From the NCBI GenBank assembly GCA_027061425.1, contig JALSUN010000118.1:1-9750 (forward strand): a stretch of 9,750 nt of DNA. Reading direction: 5' to 3'. Of this stretch, positions 1-5,841 are shown one piece after another. The DNA is from Helicobacteraceae bacterium. Lineage in GTDB: Bacteria > Campylobacterota > Campylobacteria > Campylobacterales > Sulfurimonadaceae. Every line of letters starts with the position of its first letter. Position 1 is the first letter of the stretch. The notes beneath the pieces are model-generated. The model was not told the DNA's origin, made no database searches, and saw only the letters and a program-made list of their open reading frames with translations. Made by a program: the position numbers and the translations under genes.

Positions 1-212
1 TGAAGCATCTCTAAGCCTCCCATCACCGGCATGATGATGTCAAGAAGAATCATATCTATATCTGTTCTCTCTTTAAGTACATTAATAGCATCTGCGCCAT
101 TTCTCGCTTCAACTACCTCTGCAATATCTGGGTTCTTTTTTAACATAGATTTTAAAAGCTTTAGGTTGATCATGTCATCGTCAACTGCCAGAATGGTTAA
201 ATTTTTAGACAT
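1..212 (-). CDS. CheY-like response regulator, N-terminal receiver domain (partial, runs off left edge)
   Basis: The first 70 codons of a response regulator are present; the 3' part lies outside the window, so any output domain is unknown. The receiver signature is clear: beta-1 ends in an acidic cluster VDDD (D11-D13) and the phospho-acceptor is D58 in LLDIIMPVMGG, followed by the usual MP-x-x-GG loop. The ATG (212-210) follows a strong AAGGAG with 7 bases of spacing. The kinase stop codon TAA overlaps this Shine-Dalgarno sequence, leaving 11 bases between the two genes, so they are almost certainly co-transcribed and possibly translationally coupled. From family knowledge, D58 would receive phosphate from an Hpt histidine or directly from a kinase. 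By context it is the likely terminal receiver of the relay encoded upstream. It could be a single-domain CheY-type protein or carry a DNA-binding, GGDEF or HD-GYP output; the visible part does not decide. Confidence 0.93.
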   Translation of the reverse strand, partial: MSKNLTILAVDDDMINLKLLKSMLKKNPDIAEVVEARNGADAINVLKERTDIDMILLDIIMPVMGGLEML

Positions 213-223
213 AAAATGTCTCC

Positions 224-3200
224 TTACTTAGTATATTTTTCTACGATAAGACGTAGTAGGTCTTTGTTGACAAGGTTGTTTATAATCTCATCAGCAATCT
301 CATTGTTATCAGTGTTCTCTCTTGATGCTGGGTCTACCATCATAACAATTGAAGTCTTATTTGCGAGTGCGTCAACCGTATCTTTAAGGAGTTTAAAGTC
401 CATACCTGGAAGCTCTTTGTCTATAAGAATAACACGTGGGTTTTTCTCTTTGATGTCATTAATAAGCGTCTCAAAAGTTTTAGATGTTGCATAGTCGAAT
501 TTTAACTCTTCAAGTAGCATAGAGAACAGCTTGGTTTCTATCGGACTCTTTTTTGTCAAGATGATGTCTAGTGTCTGCTCATTTGGTGTCTCCGCTGGAG
601 TTTCAGGAATAACCTCAGGTTCTGGTGCTTTCTCTTGAACAGGTTCAGGTTTTTTCTCTTCTACAACTTCTGGCTCAGCCTCTTTTTTCTTAGCTTCTTG
701 TGCTTTGAGCTCATTGATATCTACAATCTTATCAGACAAGAAGTGGTTAAGTAGTGAGGTTAATTCTGTACGAACAAGTGGTTTGGTAGTATATTCATCC
801 ATACCTGCGGCCATAAATCGTTCACGGTCACCTTTAAGGGCATTGGCGGTCAATGCGATAATAGGGATATGTGGTACGTTAAAGTCCTCTTCGTAGTCAA
901 GAATCTCTTGAGTTGCTTCAATACCATCAAGAACTGGCATCTGAATATCCATAAAGATAACATCAAAGTCGCCATTTTTACGTTTCTCAAAGGCTTCAAG
1001 ACCATTGTTAGCTAATGTGATCTCAAGTCCCAAGTCTTCAAGTGTACGGCGAATCAACTTCTGGTTAATGATGTTGTCTTCAGCGATGAGTGCTTTTGCT
1101 TTAAATTTTGATGTGTGTGCATCAAATTTCTTATGACGTATCTTTTTCGCTTTTTTGTTGTTAAACGACTCAAGGTCAAATGATTCAAGCGCTGTTTTAA
1201 GCTTAGTACCATGCATAGGCTCATACATAACTTTGTAGATGTCAAGATCCATGTTATCGATCTTCTTCATGTAGTATGACTTAGTTATGAGCACAAGCTC
1301 TTCTTGAGTCTTGGCAAACTCCATGATACCTGCTTCATTAGTGTAGTCATAATCTACAAACAACATATCATAGTTGATCTGACGTTCTAGCTTCTGTAGC
1401 TCATTAATGTCTTTAAACGTAGTGTAACTTACACCATAGAAGTCAAGGTAATCTTTAAGATATTTTTCTTGACGTTTACTCTTAGTATCAGACTCAAGGA
1501 TGAGTGCATTGATATAGCTAAATGTACCGGCAATAGAATCATTAAGTGTTTCAATCTCTTCAAATTCAATCTCGAAGAAGAATGTTGTACCGTGACCTGG
1601 TTCGCTCTCAAGATCAAGCTTACCACCCATCAGTTCAACAAAACGACTAGAAATGGTAAGACCAAGACCTGTACCACCATACTTACGTGAGGTAGATACA
1701 TCGGCCTGACCAAAGGCTTCAAAGATGTTCGCTTTTTGTTCTGCGGTCACACCAATACCACTGTCCTCTACCGAGAATCGGATACGGCTACGGTTTGGCT
1801 CATCCACAGCAATTCTACGGATTTCAACGTTAATCGAACCACCACTGTTAGTAAACTTAACGGCATTAGAGAGAAGGTTAATAACAATTTCTTTAATCTT
1901 GGTAGGGTCACCTTTAATTGGACGCTCAAGCTCAGGATCGATATAACAACCAAGGTCAATATGTTTCTCAGAAGCACGTACAGCATAAACTTCAACTGCA
2001 GATTCAAACTCTTCTATAGGGTTAAAGACAATCTCTTCGATCTCAAGCTTGTTACTCTCAATTTTAGAAAGGTCAAGAATGTTGTTGATAATCTCAAGAA
2101 GGTTTTCAGAAGATTTTTCAATAATATCAATAAACTCACGCTGCTCATCATGTAGATCAGTGTCTTTAAGAAGTTCTGTAAATCCAACAATACCGTTAAG
2201 TGGTGTACGGATCTCATGAGACATGTTCGCAAGGAACATAGACTTTGCTTCAGAAGCTTCCATAGCTTTTTCTGACTCTTGTTTGGTCTGCTCAATAACA
2301 CTTTCAAGAAGGGCATAAGCTTGCGCTGTACCATCAGAAGTATCAAGGTTGATCTTATGAGAAAGGTCTTCATCATCTGCAGTATCTTCTGCAACACGGT
2401 TAAGAACGGACTCAAGGTTTTTGATGTTTCTAGCGATGTCATTAGAAAGTACAATAGCCAAGAATGCTAGTAGAAGTGATGCAACCCAGATCGCTACAGA
2501 AATGGCAAGTACCTGGATGGCATTTTCTTGAACAGTGTTAGAACGTGCACCCATAGCATCAATAATGATCTTTTCAGCATCAGAGAGGAGGTTGGTCTTT
2601 TCTGAAAGCATGGTAAACCAGATACCTGACTCAGTAGAGTAGAGACCATCATTAACCGCCTGCATGATCTCTGCACGTTCTGTCGTAATGTCTTCAAACA
2701 ACTCAGCATTGTCTTCATCTTCAAAAATGGCATTAAGCTCAGCTTTTACTTTAGGATTTTCAATACCATCGTAGTTGATCGAGTCAGCTTTACCAATCAA
2801 GGTAATCCAAACATTCAACTCTTCAGCATCAAACTTAGTAGCACGGGCAAGGGCATAACTAATAAAGTCACGCTCATCTCCTGTATAGTGCTTGGCTTCG
2901 AGGATGTTGATATATGCATTGGCAAGTGAAGCAATCTCTGGGTCAACTTTAAAGGCTCCAATTGAACGAAGCTCAGTAAGGACTTCTGCTTCAGCAGTAC
3001 CATAAACAGTGTCATAAATGTCTTCAAACTCTAGCTCATTAGCATCGATCTGAGGTCGACTCTCTTCAATGGCCTTAAAACGATCATCAATACTTTTTTG
3101 ACTTTTACACGCTTGACACTCAACTTTACCACTGTGGTCATGCAGGAGTTCATTATGAGAGAGGTGTTCGTCAAAAGCTGATAGTTTCTCATCAACAATC

Positions 3201-3451
3201 TCACGCTGTGCGATAAGAGATTTTTTTGTTGTCTCAGACTGATTTCCAAGATACATAACCGTCATACCACGTTCACGTGACAAGTTACGAATAAGGTCGT
3301 TCAAGAAAACATTTTCATCGAGTTTAGCTTGAAGAACCTTTGCTGATTGGTAACTGTTATATGCATTGTAAACATAGAAACTGGCGAGGGCAAAAAGGAT
3401 CAGAATTGGAAAGAGACTGATTAGTCGCAATCTGTTTTTTAGTGCTATCAT
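224..3451 (-). CDS. Membrane hybrid sensor histidine kinase: NIT-type sensor, HisKA-HATPase, three receiver-like domains
   Basis: This 1075-residue kinase starts with TM1 (about 9-30), then a large periplasmic helical region (about 35-310) resembling the NIT (nitrate/nitrite sensing) family: RERGMTVMYLG at 59-69 with a later R83, then a second half with YINILEAKHYTGDERDF (180-196). TM2 spans about 313-335, followed by a HAMP-like stretch and a signalling helix. HisKA carries phospho-acceptor H412 in NMSHEIRTPLNG; HATPase_c has the N box (NLLSNAVKF, 525-533), DSGIG (563-567) and GGTGLGL (592-598). A degenerate receiver-like domain (about 645-760) precedes a canonical receiver (about 785-905: E791/D792, D835, T868, K890). 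An acidic/proline linker (about 916-958) leads to a second degenerate receiver-like domain (about 960-1075). H96, H99, H104, H106, C112 and C115 cluster in the sensor. The ATG follows AGGAG with 8-base spacing, 14 bases after the Hpt gene. The ligand is unknown; nitrate/nitrite is only a family-name suggestion. Confidence 0.95.
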   Translation of the reverse strand: MIALKNRLRLISLFPILILFALASFYVYNAYNSYQSAKVLQAKLDENVFLNDLIRNLSRERGMTVMYLGNQSETTKKSLIAQREIVDEKLSAFDEHLSHNELLHDHSGKVECQACKSQKSIDDRFKAIEESRPQIDANELEFEDIYDTVYGTAEAEVLTELRSIGAFKVDPEIASLANAYINILEAKHYTGDERDFISYALARATKFDAEELNVWITLIGKADSINYDGIENPKVKAELNAIFEDEDNAELFEDITTERAEIMQAVNDGLYSTESGIWFTMLSEKTNLLSDAEKIIIDAMGARSNTVQENAIQVLAISVAIWVASLLLAFLAIVLSNDIARNIKNLESVLNRVAEDTADDEDLSHKINLDTSDGTAQAYALLESVIEQTKQESEKAMEASEAKSMFLANMSHEIRTPLNGIVGFTELLKDTDLHDEQREFIDIIEKSSENLLEIINNILDLSKIESNKLEIEEIVFNPIEEFESAVEVYAVRASEKHIDLGCYIDPELERPIKGDPTKIKEIVINLLSNAVKFTNSGGSINVEIRRIAVDEPNRSRIRFSVEDSGIGVTAEQKANIFEAFGQADVSTSRKYGGTGLGLTISSRFVELMGGKLDLESEPGHGTTFFFEIEFEEIETLNDSIAGTFSYINALILESDTKSKRQEKYLKDYLDFYGVSYTTFKDINELQKLERQINYDMLFVDYDYTNEAGIMEFAKTQEELVLITKSYYMKKIDNMDLDIYKVMYEPMHGTKLKTALESFDLESFNNKKAKKIRHKKFDAHTSKFKAKALIAEDNIINQKLIRRTLEDLGLEITLANNGLEAFEKRKNGDFDVIFMDIQMPVLDGIEATQEILDYEEDFNVPHIPIIALTANALKGDRERFMAAGMDEYTTKPLVRTELTSLLNHFLSDKIVDINELKAQEAKKKEAEPEVVEEKKPEPVQEKAPEPEVIPETPAETPNEQTLDIILTKKSPIETKLFSMLLEELKFDYATSKTFETLINDIKEKNPRVILIDKELPGMDFKLLKDTVDALANKTSIVMMVDPASRENTDNNEIADEIINNLVNKDLLRLIVEKYTK

Positions 3452-3465
3452 TGTCGTAACTCCTG

Positions 3466-5286
3466 TTAAAGTTGGTTTATAAAGCCGTAAAACTCTTGTA
3501 TAGCGGCTTTAGCTTGGGTTTGATCAGTACTGCTTATCAGCTTCTGAAGAGTATCAGATATCTCATTAATACGCAAGTTGTCAGAGACACCTTTAAGCTG
3601 GATTGCATAACCTTTTAAACGTATCATATCTGAATTGTCAAGAACTTCAAGAAGCTTATCTTTCATTTCATTGGCTTCAACAATATAATCATCTATCAAC
3701 GCGCCAACAAGATCGGCACTTAACCCAATCTCTGCTGCGGCAGTGTTGACATCATAAGTAAGTACGGGTTGGTCGGCTAAGGTGTCTTCATTGGGCTCTT
3801 CAAAATCTTGGAGATCAGCAAGGACTTCAGCTTCATCTGCAACATCAAATGTAGAAAGTTCTTTTTTAACTTCCTCTTCGTCTTCTAAAACAATCAACGG
3901 TTCATTGGTATCACTTTGAACAAGGCCAAAGTCATATGTACCTTCTTCTGTCTCGTTGAGTGGTGGGAGTAGAGGTTCTTCTTCAAAACTCTCTGTCTCA
4001 AAGGTTTGAGTCGCTTCAGGTGCTACATCTGGTGTTAGATCTGGAAGTTCAAATGATGGTTCAGGCTCTGGCTCTGGTGACTCAAAGAACTCTTCTTTAA
4101 ACCCTGGCATCTCAACAGGCTCTTGCGCCTCTGGAAGTGTGTCTTCAGTGACTTCTGGTGTTTTTATATCGAGGTCATAAAGGTCTCTTGTTGGACTCTC
4201 CAACTCTTGTTTAACTTCTTCTATATCTTTACCCTCAAGCTTGGCAATAGTTAGATAGAACTTTTTAAGATTGGCTTCACATTCATTAGGGTCATTACTT
4301 TCGTTGATGTTTCTTAACACTTCAAAAGAGTCTTCTATACGTAAGTTTGCGGCAACACCTTTGAGTTTATGTGAGAGCACTTTAATGTTGTCAAAGTCTT
4401 CTTTGGCAATAGCATCAAAGAGTTGGTCTTTAAACTCATGTGCTTGGTTGATAAAGTCACCGATGAACTCTTCTATAAGGTCTACTGGCAAACCAAGCTC
4501 ATCTGCTGCGATCTGTGGATTATAGACATAGTTGTCATCAAACTCCAGGTCAGCCAAGTAGGCTTTTTCCTCTTCAGTGAGGTAGGCACCTAACATTGGA
4601 GTCGCATCATTGTCTTCTTTGATGCTATCTAGGACGGATGTCTCTTTTTTTGGTATTTCTATCTCTTGAGGTTCAGGTTCTGGTTCAGGCTCTTCGTCTC
4701 CAAAGAAGATATCGAGATCATCTTCTTGAGCGTGAGCAGGCTCAGGTTCCGGTGTACTCTCAACCGCGGGTGTATCTGAAAAGACATCATCATCGAAGGT
4801 AAGTGGTGCAAGATCTTCTTGTGGCTGTGCTTCGAATGTCTGAGGTGCAGGCGCTTCAAAACTCTCTAGTGGCTCAGGGGTTGGTTCTGGCTCAACAAAT
4901 GATGATATGTCTGGTGTAAAGCTTGAAGGTGCGACTTCAGGCTGTTCACCGGCATCGAGCTGATAATTTTGTATATTATTGAGTTCAACAGCATAGGCTG
5001 TCTCTTCTGGTGCCTGAGAAAGATGCAATGTCGTTATAGAGATAGTTGCAGAAAAAGATTTTGTCTTCCCCGCAATAATCACTTTTGAGTCATCAGACTC
5101 AGCATGCAACACAAAATCTATCCACGGAAAATTGGTGAAATTGTGAATGTAGCCAACTTTTTTGACAAACAGCTCTGCCACATCTTTGTGGTCGCTTAAA
5201 AGGTCATTGAAACTTGTATAACCGAGAAGGGTCAAACTTGATTCATCTATTCCTATAAACTCTTTATTATGGTCGTAAATTAGCAC
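3466..5286 (-). CDS. Histidine phosphotransfer protein with PAS-like N-terminus and two Hpt domains, the second lacking its histidine
   Basis: This 606-residue soluble protein has no kinase ATPase domain. Residues about 1-105 look like a weak PAS fold (LIYDHNKEFIGIDESSLTLLG, then a beta-rich end). Long Glu/Pro/Asp-rich linkers follow (about 115-250 and 360-505). The first Hpt domain (about 255-350) has H306 in LSHKLKGVAANLRI, the classic phospho-acceptor motif. The second (about 511-606) is a paralogue with YAIQLKGVSDNLRI, where the aligned residue is I562, so it cannot accept phosphate at that site. Both Hpt copies are preceded by a matching segment of the form AADELGLPVDLIEEFI or AAAEIGLSADLVGALI, showing an internal duplication of about 95 residues. 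The start is GTG (5286), chosen because GGAG lies 5 bases upstream; an ATG two bases earlier is out of frame and hits a stop after one more codon. It probably shuttles phosphate from the kinase receiver (D835) to the response regulator downstream. Confidence 0.92.
   Translation of the reverse strand: MLIYDHNKEFIGIDESSLTLLGYTSFNDLLSDHKDVAELFVKKVGYIHNFTNFPWIDFVLHAESDDSKVIIAGKTKSFSATISITTLHLSQAPEETAYAVELNNIQNYQLDAGEQPEVAPSSFTPDISSFVEPEPTPEPLESFEAPAPQTFEAQPQEDLAPLTFDDDVFSDTPAVESTPEPEPAHAQEDDLDIFFGDEEPEPEPEPQEIEIPKKETSVLDSIKEDNDATPMLGAYLTEEEKAYLADLEFDDNYVYNPQIAADELGLPVDLIEEFIGDFINQAHEFKDQLFDAIAKEDFDNIKVLSHKLKGVAANLRIEDSFEVLRNINESNDPNECEANLKKFYLTIAKLEGKDIEEVKQELESPTRDLYDLDIKTPEVTEDTLPEAQEPVEMPGFKEEFFESPEPEPEPSFELPDLTPDVAPEATQTFETESFEEEPLLPPLNETEEGTYDFGLVQSDTNEPLIVLEDEEEVKKELSTFDVADEAEVLADLQDFEEPNEDTLADQPVLTYDVNTAAAEIGLSADLVGALIDDYIVEANEMKDKLLEVLDNSDMIRLKGYAIQLKGVSDNLRINEISDTLQKLISSTDQTQAKAAIQEFYGFINQL
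4057..4080 (-). repeat. Second Glu-Pro repeat, linker between the two Hpt domains
   Basis: Codons 403-410 encode SPEPEPEP, made from tandem TCAGGCTCTGGC-type units on the plus strand. It lies in the acidic linker that separates the functional from the degenerate Hpt domain and mirrors the run at 4663-4695. Confidence 0.65.
4663..4695 (-). repeat. Glu-Pro dipeptide repeat in linker of the Hpt protein
   Basis: Codons 198-208 of the Hpt protein encode an alternating Glu/Pro run (EEPEPEPEPQE), seen on the plus strand as imperfect repeats of GGTTCAGGTTCTGG type. Similar short runs occur at codons 131-139, 179-183 and 403-410. These are flexible, extended acidic linkers between folded domains; such hexamer repeats could vary in length between strains by slippage, which is inference. 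Confidence 0.7.
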
Positions 5287-5295
5287 ATGGGCTCC

Positions 5296-5709
5296 TTAAC
5301 TCTCTTTTTCTTTCATTAACTTATACGTCTCTATGATTTCAGTAATGTTTTTACGGCTGGCAGGTTTTCTTGCCGCTATATAGCCTGTAATCTCACCTGC
5401 TTCATTTTTAACAGGGGTGACTTCCGTGTCCACCCAGTAGTAGCGTCCATCTTTGCGAAGGTTTTTAACCAATCCATGCCAGGACTGACCACTCTGAATG
5501 GTCTCCCACATCTGTGCAAAAGCTGCTTTGGGCATGTCTGGATGTCGAATGACATTATGGGGTTGTCCCTTGAGCTCTGCTGGTGTATAGCCAGCGATTT
5601 CACAAAACTTTCGATTGGCAAATGTAATGATACCTTTGGTGTCCGTCTCACTAATAATAGCGCGACCATCAAAAATATGCTCTTCATCTATGATTTCAGG
5701 TCTTTCCAT
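5296..5709 (-). CDS. Aer/CetB-like single PAS domain protein, probable FAD-binding redox sensor
   Basis: This 137-residue soluble protein is essentially one PAS domain. It closely follows the PAS domain of the E. coli aerotaxis receptor Aer: GYTPAELKGQPHNVIRHPDM (40-59), MPKAAFAQMW (59-68), W77 and KNLRKDGRYYWV (82-93). Residues known to matter for FAD binding or signalling in Aer (N34, R57, H58, D60, W79) have counterparts N32, R55, H56, D58 and W77, at a constant offset of two, so FAD binding is a good prediction. No transmembrane, HAMP or methyl-accepting region follows; the last 20 or so residues form a helix. Campylobacter CetB is similarly a lone PAS protein that works with a separate membrane receptor, CetA; no CetA-like gene is visible here. 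The ATG (5709) follows GAGG with 7-base spacing; 9 bases separate it from the Hpt gene. Its partner is presumably the Hpt protein or the kinase encoded next. Confidence 0.9.
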   Translation of the reverse strand: MERPEIIDEEHIFDGRAIISETDTKGIITFANRKFCEIAGYTPAELKGQPHNVIRHPDMPKAAFAQMWETIQSGQSWHGLVKNLRKDGRYYWVDTEVTPVKNEAGEITGYIAARKPASRKNITEIIETYKLMKEKES

Positions 5710-5738
5710 TGTAGAACCTCATTTTCAAATCCTCACGT

Positions 5739-5794
5739 TTGGGAACCTCTAAAAGTTACAGTACTCTTAAACTATAAATTTTAGAGATTCCCAA
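5739..5794 (-). repeat. 56-nt near-perfect inverted repeat (hairpin) upstream of the PAS gene
   Basis: The outer arms 5739-5754 and 5779-5794 are 16-base inverted repeats (TTGGGAACCTCTAAAA and TTTTAGAGATTCCCAA) with one mismatch. After a single unpaired position, inner arms 5756-5761 (TTACAG) and 5772-5777 (CTATAA) add six pairs, closing a 10-base loop. Both arm mismatches become G-U wobbles in RNA from the minus strand but A-C mismatches on the plus strand, so a minus-strand transcript folds better. No U-tract follows in the minus direction, so it is not a canonical intrinsic terminator. It sits 29 bases before the PAS start codon. It may be a leader structure, a transcript-end stabiliser for uvrC, or a copy of a dispersed palindromic repeat. 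Confidence 0.8.
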
Positions 5795-5817
5795 GTTTTC
5801 GGGGTTTCGGTAAATAT

Positions 5818-5823
5818 ATCATA
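5818..5823 (-). promoter_or_regulatory. Candidate -10 element for the signalling operon (TATGAT)
   Basis: On the minus strand TATGAT lies in an AT-rich stretch just after the uvrC stop and upstream of the hairpin. No convincing -35 hexamer is at the right distance, but Campylobacterota sigma-70 promoters often rely on the -10 element and AT-rich upstream DNA. If used, the leader would include the whole hairpin. Weak evidence. Confidence 0.25.
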
Positions 5824-5841
5824 ATTAAAAGCAAATATAAC

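Larger units (their letters stand above)
5710..5841. other. Intergenic region between uvrC and the signalling operon
   Basis: This 132-bp non-coding gap separates the uvrC stop from the PAS gene and is the longest gap within the minus-strand gene series. Read on the minus strand it contains an AT-rich stretch, a GTTTTCGG/GGTTTCGG tandem motif (plus 5795-5810), the 56-nt hairpin (5739-5794) and the GAGG ribosome-binding site of the PAS gene (5717-5720). It probably separates two transcription units. Confidence 0.7.

Noticed and set aside
1736..2155. Plus-strand 139-codon open frame inside the kinase gene
   Set aside because: It is antisense to the HisKA/HATPase region; its composition reflects the opposite-strand coding and no family features are seen.
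2014..2454. Minus-strand 146-codon frame in the kinase gene
   Set aside because: Same-strand shifted frame of the kinase; the Leu/Ser-rich translation is typical of an out-of-frame shadow.
3089..3124. C-Q-A-C-K in the kinase sensor as a standard c-type heme site
   Set aside because: The canonical CxxCH histidine is missing; CxxCK heme attachment is rare and needs a dedicated lyase, so this is kept only as a low-probability option.
4057..4695. Repeated GGTTCAGG/GGCTCTGG-like motifs as a CRISPR or regulatory repeat
   Set aside because: They are in frame and encode Glu-Pro linkers within the Hpt gene, with no regular spacer structure.
5476..5784. Plus-strand 102-codon open frame across the PAS gene and its upstream gap
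   Set aside because: It is antisense to a clear PAS gene with strong family motifs, shows no recognisable domain, and its end merely runs through the hairpin.
5739..5794. Hairpin as a rho-independent terminator of uvrC
   Set aside because: On the minus strand the stem is followed by ACGTGAGGATTTG rather than a run of U, and the stem base is not GC-rich beyond the GGG/CCC block.
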